Below are positions 42,933 through 52,132 of a DNA stretch of 64,000 nucleotides, piece by piece (within the stretch, counting starts at the first letter, position 1; every line of letters begins with the position of its first letter). The translations under genes were made by a program, and so were the position numbers. Origin of the DNA: Prevotellaceae bacterium (GTDB lineage: Bacteria; Bacteroidota; Bacteroidia; Bacteroidales; UBA932); assembly GCA_031266015.1 (NCBI GenBank), contig JAISBU010000004.1:62001-126000 (forward strand), given 5' to 3'. The notes beneath the pieces were generated by a model. That model worked only from the letters and a program-made list of their open reading frames with translations. It was not told the origin of the DNA and made no database searches.

Positions 42933-42953
42933 AGAATTATTTACAATTTATCC

Positions 42954-43006
42954 GTGCGTATGGGCTGTCATGCTTCGACAGGCTCAGGATGACAGCGCAT
43001 ACGCAC
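42954..43006. repeat. REP-like palindrome (cttcgacaggctcagg type)
   Basis: 18-bp arms, 42954-42971 and 42989-43006, pair with one mismatch (gtgcgtatgggctgtcat). The loop holds gcttcgacaggctcagg, a sequence I know as a dispersed palindromic repeat in many bacteria. Confidence 0.75.
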
Positions 43007-43118
43007 CAGTCAACTGACAATCGTCATTTTCCTCATTTATTTCATTTTCTCAAGAAAAATCATTACTTTTGCCCTGCATTTTAGAAAACCAAATCAAAAA
43101 AAATAAGCGTTAGTAAAA

Positions 43119-43814
43119 ATGGCGAAGCACAAGGCATCTACCGGCGACAACAATCTGGAGCACATCGAGGAAACCTTAACCCGTGCCGAATTATTCATAG
43201 AAAAGCATCAAAAAAACCTGCTTTACGGCGGCCTGGCGTTGCTTATTTTGGTGGGCGGCTATTTTGCATACAAGTACTGGTACCGGCTGCCTTTGGAAGA
43301 AGAGGCTCAATCACAAATGTTTGTGGCTGTGCAAAGCTTTGAAAAAGACTCTTTGCAAACAGCGCTTAACGGCGATGGAACCAACCTGGGTTTGCTTGAA
43401 GTAGCCGATCGCTACAGCGGCACAGCGGCGGGCAACCTTGCCAGCTACTACGCAGGAGTTGCCTACCTGCACTTGGGTCAGTACGAAGATGCCATCAGCT
43501 ACCTGGAGAAATTCAGCGGCCACGGACTCATTGGCAAAGCGCTGGCTATTGGCAACATTGGCGATGCATACAGCGAGCTGGGCAGCTTAGATAAGGCCGT
43601 AGCTTACTACAAAAAGGCTGCCGGCGCCAACGCCAACCAAATGACCTCTCCCCGCTTCCTGGTGAAGGCCGGAGTGGTTTACGAAAAGCTGGAAGACTAC
43701 AAATCAGCGTTGGCCGTATATCAACAGCTGCAAAAGGATTACCCTACCACAACCGAGGGACGCGACGCTGAAAAGTACATCACCCGGGTTCAGGTAAAAA
43801 TGGAGCAACGCTAA
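43119..43814 (+). CDS. membrane-anchored TPR protein
   Basis: This 231-residue protein has a cytoplasmic N-terminus, one membrane span (LLYGGLALLILVGGYFAYKY, about residues 34-53) and a tetratricopeptide domain: LASYYAGVAYLHLGQYEDAI, AIGNIGDAYSELGSLDKAVA and AGVVYEKLEDYKSALAVYQQ are TPR helices pairs. The layout resembles YfgM/ancillary SecYEG chaperones in other bacteria, and the N-terminal helix could contact a membrane complex. It is upstream of ribH, with a hairpin between the two. Confidence 0.8.
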   Translation: MAKHKASTGDNNLEHIEETLTRAELFIEKHQKNLLYGGLALLILVGGYFAYKYWYRLPLEEEAQSQMFVAVQSFEKDSLQTALNGDGTNLGLLEVADRYSGTAAGNLASYYAGVAYLHLGQYEDAISYLEKFSGHGLIGKALAIGNIGDAYSELGSLDKAVAYYKKAAGANANQMTSPRFLVKAGVVYEKLEDYKSALAVYQQLQKDYPTTTEGRDAEKYITRVQVKMEQR

Positions 43815-43852
43815 AATTGCTGTAGTAAACACCGCTTGTGCGAAGCGCTAAG

Positions 43853-43890
43853 ACCAAGACAAGCATTCCCAAGTCTTGGTTTTTTGTTTT
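43853..43890 (+). terminator. hairpin plus T-tract between TPR gene and ribH
   Basis: accaagac (43853-43860) pairs with gtcttggt (43873-43880), followed by tttttgtttt. It ends about 20 bp before the ribH ATG, so it may terminate the TPR message or act as an attenuator. Confidence 0.6.
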
Positions 43891-43909
43891 AACTAAAAAA
43901 GAGAACACC

Positions 43910-44398
43910 ATGTCATCAGCAGATCACAACCTGTCGGCATTCCAGGGTAGCGATGTACCATCCGGCAAGGATATGCGCTTTGGAATTGTTGTAAGCGAAT
44001 GGAGCCTGGAGGTAACCAAAGCGTTGTTAAACGGAGCTTTAAACACGCTGCTAAAGCACGATGTAAAAGAAGACCACATCTTGATAAAGTGGGTTCCCGG
44101 CAGCTACGAGCTTCCGCTGGCCGCACAACTTATAGCCGAAAATGAGAAGGTTAACGCCGTAATCTGCCTGGGTTGCGTTATACAAGGCGAAACCCGTCAC
44201 TTTGACTTCATTTGCAACGCTGTTTCCCAGGGTATCATGAACCTGAATTTGGACTACAATATGCCTTTTATTTTCGGCGTATTAACCCCGAATGACCAGC
44301 AGCAAGCGCTGGAGCGTGCCGGAGGCAAATACGGCAATAAAGGCGATGAAGCAGCCATTACCGCATTAAAAATGGCAGCGCTGCAAAAAACAATTTAG
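43910..44398 (+). CDS. ribH: 6,7-dimethyl-8-ribityllumazine synthase
   Basis: RibH joins 5-amino-6-ribitylaminouracil with 3,4-dihydroxy-2-butanone 4-phosphate, the step before riboflavin. The 162-residue protein has MRFGIVVSEWSLEVTKALLN, WVPGSYELPLAAQLI (the substrate-binding PGxxE loop), AVICLGCVIQGETRHFDFIC with the catalytic His, and FGVLTPNDQQQALERAGG. I start at MSSADHNLSAFQ; the extra 24 residues in the longer frame cross the terminator hairpin. Other riboflavin genes are not in view. No FMN riboswitch was recognised upstream. Confidence 0.94.
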   Translation: MSSADHNLSAFQGSDVPSGKDMRFGIVVSEWSLEVTKALLNGALNTLLKHDVKEDHILIKWVPGSYELPLAAQLIAENEKVNAVICLGCVIQGETRHFDFICNAVSQGIMNLNLDYNMPFIFGVLTPNDQQQALERAGGKYGNKGDEAAITALKMAALQKTI

Positions 44399-44421
44399 CT
44401 TTCCACTCTCCACTTACTACT

Positions 44422-45144
44422 ATGGGACGCGCGTTTGAATACCGTAAAGCAAGAAAAATGAAACGTTGGGGCAACATGTCCCGCACTTTTACCCGCTTGG
44501 GAAAAGAAATAACCATTGCCGCCAAAAGCAGTGGTACCGATCCTGAAAATAACCCCCGTTTGCGGGCGCTGATACAAAATGCCCGTGCCGAAAATATGCC
44601 AAAAGATAACATTGACCGTGCTATCAAACGTGCTGTAGAAAAAGATCAGGGAGACTACAAGGAAATTACCTACGAAGGATACGGCCCGTTTGGCATTGCC
44701 ATTGTGATTGATACCGCCACCGACAACCCAACCCGCACGGTAGCCAACATCCGCAGCTACTTCAGCAAGCATGGCGGCTCGTTGGGAACCTCGGGCAGCT
44801 TAGATTTTATGTTTGACCGCAAGAGCGTACTCCGTGTAAAACCAAAAACCGGCGCAGACATTGAAGAGCTGGAGCTGGAGCTGATTGACTATGGCGTTGA
44901 TGAGCTTTTTGCCGATGAAAACGAGTGGATTATTTACGGCAGCTATGAAAGTTACGGCGGCATTCAAAAGTATTTGGAAAGCAACGGCTTCGAAATCATT
45001 AGCAGCGGGTTTGAGCGCATCCCTACCGATACCAAGGAGCTGGCTTCCGACCAGCAAGCCACGCTGGAAAAGTTGATTGAGAAATTTGAGGACGACGATG
45101 ACATACAAAGCGTATGGCACAACATGAAAGAAGATGCGGAGTAA
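44422..45144 (+). CDS. yebC: YebC/PmpR (TACO1) family protein
   Basis: This 240-residue protein is a full-length YebC family member: MGRAFEYRKARKMKRWGNMS, FTRLGKEITIAAKSSGTDPE, RLRALIQNARAENMPKDNID, YEGYGPFGIAIVIDTATDN and VRVKP-like later strands. Proteins of this family were long annotated as transcription regulators (PmpR); newer work on relatives, including mitochondrial TACO1, points to helping ribosomes through proline stretches. The fold has three domains, and all appear present. It begins 23 bp after ribH and may be co-transcribed. Confidence 0.92.
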   Translation: MGRAFEYRKARKMKRWGNMSRTFTRLGKEITIAAKSSGTDPENNPRLRALIQNARAENMPKDNIDRAIKRAVEKDQGDYKEITYEGYGPFGIAIVIDTATDNPTRTVANIRSYFSKHGGSLGTSGSLDFMFDRKSVLRVKPKTGADIEELELELIDYGVDELFADENEWIIYGSYESYGGIQKYLESNGFEIISSGFERIPTDTKELASDQQATLEKLIEKFEDDDDIQSVWHNMKEDAE

Positions 45145-45289
45145 TTTTTCTGCATCACCAGTGATATAAGCTTATTGTGTCGACATAACTAAAGGCTAAG
45201 ACAACGGTATCTTTTGTAGTATGACTACACGGCGTGCTCTTCAAAACCGGAACTACAGCCTTCAACAAAGTATTGCAACTAGTTGGTTG

Positions 45290-45913
45290 TCAAATGTTTA
45301 GCCTTTCCTTGGCAAACGCCTTTATAAATTTGGCCGTTTCCTCCAGGCCAATTGCTGAGGTGTTCAGGCATAAATGGTAGGAGGCAGCGGCCCCCCACGC
45401 CTTACCGCTATAGTAGCTGTAGTAGCCGGCGCGCTTTCTATCAACGTGCTCCAGTAGTTCTTTGGCCTTGGCCGCGGTAACCTTCTCGGCGGCTACGATT
45501 CGGCTTATGCGATCCGCCTCATGGGCGCAAAGAAAAATATTGAGGCTACGAGGATGCTCGCGCAGCACGTAATCGGCGCAGCGGCCAATAAATATGCACG
45601 ACCGCTTTGCAGCCTGCTCCCGGATTACATCGCTTTGAATCTGAAATAGCGAATCATTCTCCAGCAAGTTATCGCTATAAAAACCATCGTTGACAAAGTT
45701 GGAAAAGCCCGCCCAAAAGCTACCGAGAAAATTGAAGCGAGCCTTTTCATCGGCACGTTCAAAGAACTCCTTACCAAGGCCGCTCTCCTTTGATGCCAGC
45801 TGAATAAGCTCCTTGTCGTAGTATCCAATGCCAAGCTCTTTTGCCAGCAGCTGCCCTATTACACGGCCGCCGCTACCCAGCTGGCGCCCAATGTTGATGA
45901 CGTAGTTTTCCAT
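45290..45913 (-). CDS. cytidylate kinase-like family protein
   Basis: This 207-residue P-loop kinase starts MENYVINIGRQLGSGGRVIG, with a Walker A variant in GRQLGSGG, then YYDKELIQLASKESGLGKEF, SCIFIGRCADYVLREHP and AYHLCLNTSAIGLE. It matches the Cytidylate_kin2 group, distinct from the housekeeping Cmk and often next to MATE transporters in Bacteroidota and Firmicutes. Its substrate is not certain. I choose the ATG at 45913; a TTG three codons upstream is possible. It starts 12 bp after the end of the MATE gene, so they form an operon. Confidence 0.82.
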   Translation of the reverse strand: MENYVINIGRQLGSGGRVIGQLLAKELGIGYYDKELIQLASKESGLGKEFFERADEKARFNFLGSFWAGFSNFVNDGFYSDNLLENDSLFQIQSDVIREQAAKRSCIFIGRCADYVLREHPRSLNIFLCAHEADRISRIVAAEKVTAAKAKELLEHVDRKRAGYYSYYSGKAWGAAASYHLCLNTSAIGLEETAKFIKAFAKERLNI

Positions 45914-45925
45914 ACCATTCAAAAT

Positions 45926-47296
45926 TTATGCAACAGAACCGGCGCTACCTGCCGCCTTGAACCGTCTATATTGCGCCGCTAACATTATTGCGGTCAAAAC
46001 CGCCGCTATTACATCCGACATGGGCATGCTTAGCCAAATGCCGGAGGTTCCCCAAAACCTCGGTAAAATAGTAAGCAGCGGGATAAGGCAAATTACCTGT
46101 CGGGTAAGCGACAAGAATATGGCCTTTTTTGCCATGCCTATGCTCTGGAAGAACGTGGTTACCACCATCTGAAATCCCACTACCGGAAAGGACATAAACA
46201 CAAACCGCATGCCAACCACGGCAAGGCTGGTAAGCTCTTCGTCCGTTGTAAAAATAGAGGCCACCGCATGCGGAAATAGCTCCACAATAGCCATTCCGCT
46301 TGCCATAACCATGGTGGCCACCAGAATTGATCTGCGCAGAACCGCATCTACACGGCTATATAAGCCGGCGCCGTAGTTGTATCCTGCAATGGGCTGCAAA
46401 CCCTGGTTAAGCCCCATCACCACCATTACAAACAAAAAAGCCACACGGTTTACAATGCCGTAAGCGCCCACCGCCAAATCGCCCCCGTAGCGAATAAGTC
46501 CTTGATTGATAATGATAACAATTACACAAGCCGCAGCGTTCATCAAAAAAGGAGAAAGTCCAATGGCGAATATGTTGCTGGTAATATCCTTTTTAAGCTT
46601 AAAAATACCCTTGCGAAAATGAATAAAGCTGCCCTTACCGTTGAAAAAGCGAAGCTGCCACAAGAGCATCGCCACCTGCGAAATAATAGTGGCCGTGGCG
46701 CTTCCGCGAATTCCCCAGCCAAAACCGAAGATAAACAACGGGTTCAGCGCCAGGTTGATTATCACCGTAAAAATGGTAGCATACATAGATTTCTGCGGAT
46801 GCCCGGCCGAGCGCAGCAAAGCATTCAATCCCAAATACATATGCGTAACCACGTTGCCAAAAAGGATAATGGTCATAAAATCATAAGCGTACGGCAACGT
46901 ATGCTCGCTGGCGCCAAAAAAGTACAAAATGGGCTCGAGAAATATTTGCGCTACAATGGCAAATGATATACCAATTATCAGATTCAACACCAGCACATTA
47001 CCCAAAATATGGTTGGCCGTGTCGTAATCCTTTTGCCCCAACCTCAACGATAAAAGTGCGGCGCCGCCCACGCCCACCAAAGCGCCAAAGGCAGCGGCCA
47101 AGTTCATTAGGGGAAAACAAATAGCCAATCCGGCCAGCGCCAAAGAACCCACGCCATGACCAATAAAAATGCTATCGGTAATGTTGTACAGCGAAGAGGC
47201 CGTCATTGCAATAATGGCCGGAATAGCGTACTGCGTAAGGAGTTTTCCGATAGGCTCGGTTCCTAAAACCAGAGGTGCAGCTTCTTTTTTCGTCAT
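45926..47296 (-). CDS. MATE family efflux transporter
   Basis: This 456-residue protein has the 12-segment architecture of MATE multidrug and toxin extruders, in two repeated halves. The first segment block (EPIGKLLTQYAIPAIIAMTA, SLYNITDSIFIGHGVGSLAL) and its echo in the second half (GIVNRVAFLFVMVVMGLNQG, GLQPIAGYNYGAGLYSRVD) are typical, the latter including the conserved QPxxGYNYGA. It is likely a Na+ or H+ antiporter that exports cationic drugs or metabolites. First gene of the pair with the cytidylate-kinase-like protein. Confidence 0.92.
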   Translation of the reverse strand: MTKKEAAPLVLGTEPIGKLLTQYAIPAIIAMTASSLYNITDSIFIGHGVGSLALAGLAICFPLMNLAAAFGALVGVGGAALLSLRLGQKDYDTANHILGNVLVLNLIIGISFAIVAQIFLEPILYFFGASEHTLPYAYDFMTIILFGNVVTHMYLGLNALLRSAGHPQKSMYATIFTVIINLALNPLFIFGFGWGIRGSATATIISQVAMLLWQLRFFNGKGSFIHFRKGIFKLKKDITSNIFAIGLSPFLMNAAACVIVIIINQGLIRYGGDLAVGAYGIVNRVAFLFVMVVMGLNQGLQPIAGYNYGAGLYSRVDAVLRRSILVATMVMASGMAIVELFPHAVASIFTTDEELTSLAVVGMRFVFMSFPVVGFQMVVTTFFQSIGMAKKAIFLSLTRQVICLIPLLTILPRFWGTSGIWLSMPMSDVIAAVLTAIMLAAQYRRFKAAGSAGSVA

Positions 47297-47645
47297 TTAC
47301 GTGCTAAAAAATCTTCCATGTTGCCGCTCACCGGCGGTAAATTTTGACTAACTTTTCTTATGATACTAGCTGGCCGAATAGTAATCCCACGCAGCCTTTG
47401 CCACAGAGGCAATTATTTTACTGTTACCCTCGTCACTCTCCTGGAGTTCATAACATATACAGCTTAATGGCCACACCCACCGTTGCCTGCTTATTCGCAA
47501 CAAGCTCCTCAATCTGCCGCTATAAATTGTTGCTCTTGCAAGAGCCGAACGTTATTGTCAAAATTAAAACACTGAAAATCCTCATCATCACATTCATTAT
47601 TAATGTTTTAACTCTTATTTTCGGCTAACAATTGTAGCAAAAGCT
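47297..47645. other. gene-free interval between MATE and murI
   Basis: A 94-codon plus-strand frame crosses it, but it has no recognisable feature and I do not annotate it. The sequence contains the promoter side of the MATE gene and nothing else I can name. Confidence 0.4.
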
Positions 47646-48428
47646 CTATGGCATCTGCCCATACTTTGCTCCCACCAGCGGCACATGTTGCTCTTGCATC
47701 ATACGCAGCCCCTCTACATTTCCTGAGGAGTAAAACAAATATTCCACCTTACCCTCCACAGCCGACAGTAACCCTTTTTGCTCCATAAGACGCTTAGTCT
47801 GAGCAGCTACCGCCGGAGTTGGATTTACAATATCCATCCTTCCCTGCGTAATTTTCTCTATGGCTTTCTGCAAAAACGGATAGTGCGTACATCCCAAAAC
47901 CAGCTCGTCTACGCCATCTTCAAGCATAGGTTGTAAATATATACGTAGCAGATTTTCAACTTCTTCCGATTCCGCCTTACCCTCTTCTACCAGCTCCACC
48001 AAACCGGCTCCTACCACAGCATATACCTTAACATCAGCAGCATAGCGCTCTTTGGTTTGGTTAAACAGCCGCCCCTTCACAGTTCCGGCCGTAGCTAGTA
48101 TGCCAATTCGCTTTGTATGAGAGTGCTGAGCGGCAGGCTTAACGGCCGGCTCCATGCCCACAAAAGGTACATCCGGATAGCGCACGCGCAGCTCATCAAT
48201 AGCGGCAGAAGTCGCTGTATTACAGGCTACTATGATAATATTACAACCCTTATCCAACAGAAAATCAACTACATGAATCGACAAGCGCAACACCTCCCCG
48301 GCAGCTTTTGTGCCGTAAGGACAATTTGCGGTGTCCGCCACGTAGCAAGTGTTCCTGTTCGGAAGCAGCTTTACCACCTCTTTCAGAACAGAAAGTCCCC
48401 CAACTCCCGAATCAAAAATTCCAATCAT
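47646..48428 (-). CDS. murI: glutamate racemase
   Basis: MurI makes D-glutamate for peptidoglycan. The 260-residue protein has IGIFDSGVGGLSVLKEV at the start (catalytic Asp), YVADTANCPYGTKAAGE, IIIVACNTATSAAIDEL with the first catalytic Cys, VPFVGMEPAVKPAAQ, and LVLGCTHYPFLQKAI with the second catalytic Cys and His. Length is normal. It appears monocistronic; a minus-strand TAATTTTG box lies at 48466-48473. Confidence 0.95.
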   Translation of the reverse strand: MIGIFDSGVGGLSVLKEVVKLLPNRNTCYVADTANCPYGTKAAGEVLRLSIHVVDFLLDKGCNIIIVACNTATSAAIDELRVRYPDVPFVGMEPAVKPAAQHSHTKRIGILATAGTVKGRLFNQTKERYAADVKVYAVVGAGLVELVEEGKAESEEVENLLRIYLQPMLEDGVDELVLGCTHYPFLQKAIEKITQGRMDIVNPTPAVAAQTKRLMEQKGLLSAVEGKVEYLFYSSGNVEGLRMMQEQHVPLVGAKYGQMP

Positions 48429-48959
48429 AGCTCCCTTTTCTCAACCACGCTACAAGCTAGGTTTACAAAATTAAAATAGCATTAAAAGCCTTGCTACACA
48501 AGTTGTTATTGTCATCTGTTCTTTTATGGTTTACGGTAAAAATCCTGAGAAATTTTTTCCTGCCCGGGCGTACACATACAAAAAGCGCTACTATAGCTAA
48601 AAAAGAAGTAAATACTTTCATAATCTTCAAAAATAAGTTAGTTCAACGTAGAATTTCTAGAAATTAACGTTGACAGGCATTAAAACATTGATTATGAGAA
48701 AATTGATAATTTAACGGATAATTTATCAACACAAAACAGTTAATATATTCATAATTATAAATTACATAAAACTATACCATACCCAAAACGCCAAACTGTC
48801 ATAATAAATCACTGTAAATAATGGTATTACACATTATAAAGTTGGAATATCCATAAAAAAACAGCGTTTAACGGTTGTATAGCCTCTCCAAACCCGCTAT
48901 ATTTGCCTGTTGTTACGCAATAAAAACAAGCTGAAACGGCTCAACCGCACCACAAATTT
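48429..48959. other. AT-rich intergenic region between divergent murI and rsmE
   Basis: No gene. It contains a near-perfect palindrome (tcaacgt at 48643-48649 pairing with acgttga at 48667-48673 around aatttctagaaatt) and the rsmE promoter. Confidence 0.5.
48874..48905 (+). promoter_or_regulatory. rsmE promoter
   Basis: GTTG at 48874-48877, a 20-bp spacer, and TATATTTG at 48898-48905 fit the Bacteroidota promoter, about 55 bp ahead of the start codon. Confidence 0.55.
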
Positions 48960-49670
48960 ATGCATCTTTTTTACACCCCCGACATATCCGGTCAAACTTA
49001 TACGCTCAACGAAGAAGAATCTAAACACTGCGTGCGGGTTCTTCGCTTAGCCAAAGGAGCCACCATTTGCCTTATTGACGGCCGGGGAAACCTCTACACA
49101 GCGCAAATAGCTGATGCACAATACAAAAGATGCATCGTAAGCATCACAGACGTACAGCGCGAGTACGGCAAGCGCCAATGCTACCTGCACATGGCCGTAG
49201 CGCCCACCAAAAACATGGAGCGCTACGAATGGTTTCTGGAAAAGGCCACCGAAATCGGGGTAGATGAAATTACGCCGCTTTTATGCGAACATTCTGAACG
49301 CAAGGTGGTTAAGGACGAACGCTCGGAAAAAGTGGTTACAGCAGCGGTCAAGCAGTCCGTCAAAGCCTACCATCCGCTTTTGCACCCCATAACATCCTTC
49401 AAACAGCTTGTACAACAACCTTTTAGCGGATCAAAGTTCATAGCCCATTGTTTCGAATCTCCTCAAAAACAGCCACTTAAAACGCTGCTAAGCGGCAAGA
49501 TACAATCCGCGCTGGTTTTGGTCGGTCCGGAGGGCGATTTCAGCCCGGAAGAGGTAGATTTTGCCAAGCAGCATGGCTTTGTAGAGGTAAGCCTCGGCTC
49601 CAGCCGCCTGCGTACAGAAACCGCTGGAGTGGCGGCCTGTCACACCGTCAACCTGCTGCAAGAGGAGTAA
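48960..49670 (+). CDS. rsmE: 16S rRNA m3U1498 methyltransferase
   Basis: RsmE methylates N3 of U1498 in 16S rRNA. The 236-residue SPOUT protein has an N-terminal PUA-like part (YTLNEEESKHCVRVLRLAKG), a middle with AVAPTKNMERYEWFLEKATE and GVDEITPLLCEHSERKVVK, and a C-terminal trefoil knot with LVLVGPEGDFSPEEVDFA and VSLGSSRLRTETAGVAACHT. All signature pieces are there. A hairpin terminator follows. Confidence 0.95.
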   Translation: MHLFYTPDISGQTYTLNEEESKHCVRVLRLAKGATICLIDGRGNLYTAQIADAQYKRCIVSITDVQREYGKRQCYLHMAVAPTKNMERYEWFLEKATEIGVDEITPLLCEHSERKVVKDERSEKVVTAAVKQSVKAYHPLLHPITSFKQLVQQPFSGSKFIAHCFESPQKQPLKTLLSGKIQSALVLVGPEGDFSPEEVDFAKQHGFVEVSLGSSRLRTETAGVAACHTVNLLQEE

Positions 49671-49711
49671 AGCCCTCCCCATAGTCATGGCAGGCACACC
49701 CTACAAAACAA

Positions 49712-49750
49712 CAACGCAAGCCCAGTTGAGCTTGCGTTGCCGCTCTTTTT
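49712..49750 (+). terminator. rsmE terminator
   Basis: caacgcaagc (49712-49721) pairs with gcttgcgttg (49730-49739), followed by ccgctcttttt. Intrinsic terminator shape. Confidence 0.65.
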
Positions 49751-49776
49751 AATTATCTATAAATCAAATAATTACT

Positions 49777-50382
49777 TTATGCCACGTAGGATAGCATCTC
49801 CAGCTTCTGCGACTCCGAAGCCTCCTTTGCCATCATTTTTTGCAGGTTGTTCAGCGCGTAGCGCATACGCCCAAGAGCCGTATTGATACCAATCCCCAAA
49901 TGCTCTCCTATCTCCTTGAAACTCAAACTCATATAGTAGCGTAGCACCACCACCTCCCGCTGCTCTTCGGGTAGCTGGCATATAAACCGACGCAACAAAC
50001 CCGCTTGCTTATCCTCCGCCTCCCGCTGTTGAACGTTAGCGCCCCGCTCAGCGGTGCGGCTCAGCAAGCTCCGCTCATACTCGCTACCCATAATCATTCC
50101 GTTAGTACGCAGATTACGGTAGTAGTCAATCACCACGTTGTGCGCCACGCGCATAATCCACGCCGAGAACTTACCGGTATCCTTATACTGGTGGCGCTTT
50201 ATCTTAACCATAGACTTGATGCAAGTCTCCTGAAAAACATCATCAGCCACATCGCGTTTCTTCACAATGCTGAGAATGTATCCGTACACCTTTTTACGAT
50301 AGCGCTCCAGCAGCACGCCAATGGCCTCGGAGCTGCCAGCCCTATAGAGCCGGATCAGCTTAGTATCATCGTAACTTACCAT
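49777..50382 (-). CDS. ECF sigma factor (first of two)
   Basis: This 201-residue protein is an extracytoplasmic-function sigma-70: region 2 has VYGYILSIVKKRDVADDVFQ, then ETCIKSMVKI and GKFSAWIMRVAHNVVIDYYR; region 4 has RFICQLPEEQREVVVLRYYM, SLSFKEIGEHLGIGINTALG with the HTH. It lacks regions 1.1 and 3 as expected. No anti-sigma gene is beside it. It is similar to the sigma factor at 51259-51846, including the linker Asp/Glu stretch; the two probably arose by duplication. Target promoters are unknown. Confidence 0.9.
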   Translation of the reverse strand: MVSYDDTKLIRLYRAGSSEAIGVLLERYRKKVYGYILSIVKKRDVADDVFQETCIKSMVKIKRHQYKDTGKFSAWIMRVAHNVVIDYYRNLRTNGMIMGSEYERSLLSRTAERGANVQQREAEDKQAGLLRRFICQLPEEQREVVVLRYYMSLSFKEIGEHLGIGINTALGRMRYALNNLQKMMAKEASESQKLEMLSYVA

Positions 50383-50613
50383 AAATTCTACTTTTAGGTT
50401 TAGTTAAAGCTAACTATAACTTACTATAGCTAGCTACAGCTATTTTTATTTGATAAAAGTAGAAAAAAAATTTCTATAAAAAAAATGTTTTCAACAGGTT
50501 ATGAACATGATAAATCTTTAGGATGTTAGCTGAAATAGGCGCTAAAAATATTATAAGCTACTACTTAACAGGAATTTAGCTGCAAAATACAGGCATAAAA
50601 ATACCACAAAAAG

Positions 50614-50656
50614 AAAAATGCCCAAGCATGTTTTTTAACACACTTAGGCATTTTTT
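50614..50656 (-). terminator. hairpin terminator ahead of the first ECF gene
   Basis: aaaaatgcc/ggcattttt arms (50614-50655) with internal aagcatg/cacttag partial pairing. It has T-runs on both strands and follows the small gene at 50682-50870. Confidence 0.6.
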
Positions 50657-50681
50657 CTTATTAGCTCTAGCTAGCTTGTAC

Positions 50682-50870
50682 TTACTTAACTAAGCTCATT
50701 AGCTTATCCACAACAGCGTCATCTACATCAACTTCCCACCCTGCAAAGGCTTTATCCAAAAAAGCCTTATCCTCCAGCTCTGAAGAACTACCGTCGCACA
50801 AGTCTACAAGCGACTCCCGCTCTTGGTTATGGAAATTTTGATAAAAGTAAGAGTAGTAAAAAAGACCCAT
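50682..50870 (-). CDS. small hypothetical protein, 62 aa
   Basis: I start it at MGLFYYSYFYQNFHNQERES because the longer frame upstream has no coherent pattern. The C-terminal 35 residues (DKAFLDKAFAGWEVDVDDAV, then VDKLMSLVK) are strongly acidic and amphipathic and look like a conserved protein tail. It lies between two ECF sigma genes on the same strand and could be a regulator of one, but nothing proves this. Terminated by the hairpin at 50614-50656. Confidence 0.4.
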   Translation of the reverse strand: MGLFYYSYFYQNFHNQERESLVDLCDGSSSELEDKAFLDKAFAGWEVDVDDAVVDKLMSLVK

Positions 50871-51258
50871 AGGCAAATTTTCATTTAAGCTTTGCACGCT
50901 ACAACCTTTTTCGCGTGCTGTTTCTCTTGAAACGCAAAATACGCTCCATATATTGCACCCTTCTGTAATATAATTGCGCTTTAGGCTCAAAGATGAGTAC
51001 AATTTTCAAATCGAAAAAATCATAGAACGCGCCTACTCGCCTTTACTCAATAAGGGTTTAAACGATGTCCATAGCTTCTAAACCGGACACCGGTGATAAA
51101 TTATAAATAATAAATCGATAAGTTCAGCATGATAATATTCTGAGTGTCAATTATTTACAAAAGCAAAAGGAGCTCATTAACGTGAACTTCTTTGCCCCAC
51201 AACACCCATGAAGGTTAGCTACAACACATAACCCTCACAAAACCTAACATCCTATTTT
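50871..51258. other. intergenic region upstream of small gene
   Basis: Nothing recognised apart from the promoter side of the small gene. An in-frame extension of that gene crosses part of it but has no sign of coding. Confidence 0.4.
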
Positions 51259-51846
51259 TTACGCCTCCAGCACCATGTTGTGCTCCTCCGCCAGCCTACG
51301 CATGTTCAATACAGCGTAGCGCATACGACCAAGCGCGGTGTTAATGTTGATGTCCAGCTTATCGGCAATTTCCTTGAAGCTCAGCTCTAGGTAGTGGCGC
51401 ATAACCACAATTTCACGCTGCTCTGCCGGAAGCCTATCTATAAGCGTACGCACATCTCTGCGAATCTCAAAGTTCACAGACTGCTCTTCTACATTAAGGT
51501 CGGAGAAATCCGAACCGGAAATAGTTGCCCAATCAGTGGTATCGCCGCTCACGGTATTATTCTGACGCTGACCACGGAAGTAGTCAATAGTCATGTTGTG
51601 CGCAATACGCGACACCCATGGCATGAACTTGCCGTTATCCTCGTAGCGACCCTCCTTCAGCGAGCGCATAACCTTAATGAAGGTTTCCTGAAAAATGTCA
51701 TCGGCAATATCCTTATGCTTTACCAGCATAAGGAGGTACGAGTACACTTTTTTACGGTACCTGCTCAGTAAGATATTAAATGCTTCGGAATTACCCTCCA
51801 CGAATCGTTGAATCAACTCGTTATCGCTCAAACATTTTGTATCCAT
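51259..51846 (-). CDS. ECF sigma factor (second of two)
   Basis: This 195-residue sigma-70 is a paralogue of the one at 49777-50382. Region 2: VYSYLLMLVKHKDIADDIFQ, ETFIKVMRSLKEGRYEDNGK, WVSRIAHNMTIDYFRGQ; region 4: LIDRLPAEQREIVVMRHYLE and LSFKEIADKLDININTALGR. Between them is a polar linker. As in its relative, no anti-sigma is adjacent. It is divergent from uvrA. Stress-type control is likely but not shown. Confidence 0.9.
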   Translation of the reverse strand: MDTKCLSDNELIQRFVEGNSEAFNILLSRYRKKVYSYLLMLVKHKDIADDIFQETFIKVMRSLKEGRYEDNGKFMPWVSRIAHNMTIDYFRGQRQNNTVSGDTTDWATISGSDFSDLNVEEQSVNFEIRRDVRTLIDRLPAEQREIVVMRHYLELSFKEIADKLDININTALGRMRYAVLNMRRLAEEHNMVLEA

Positions 51847-52132
51847 TTTTCCCGAATTTTAAAATTTAGGGTAGAAATGCTACATAGGCCACTACAATGT
51901 TGGTTTAGAGTAAATGTTTAAACGATAGGCGCTTAGAGATTTTTGTAGGTAAAAATACTTTGCTTCTATGGTTACAAATGTAGGACATAATTTTTCTTTT
52001 TCCAAATTTTTTTGGAGCAATTTTGAAGTACCTTTGTAGCCCGGCTGAAAAAGAGGGAAAAAGAACACGGCGTAACACCGTTGTTGCTCGCTCCTCGCAA
52101 TAACAGCACAGCCGGCAACTGATACTTGATAC

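Noticed and set aside
43820-43909. FMN riboswitch before ribH
   Set aside because: The region is only a hairpin with a T-tract and lacks the conserved RFN-element sequence.
47344-47628. 94-codon plus-strand frame between MATE and murI
   Set aside because: No signal peptide, domain or regular pattern; the sequence looks like spacer.
50871-51002. N-terminal extension of the small gene between the ECF genes
   Set aside because: The extension has scattered Cys and Trp with no pattern, and an internal ATG gives a better start.
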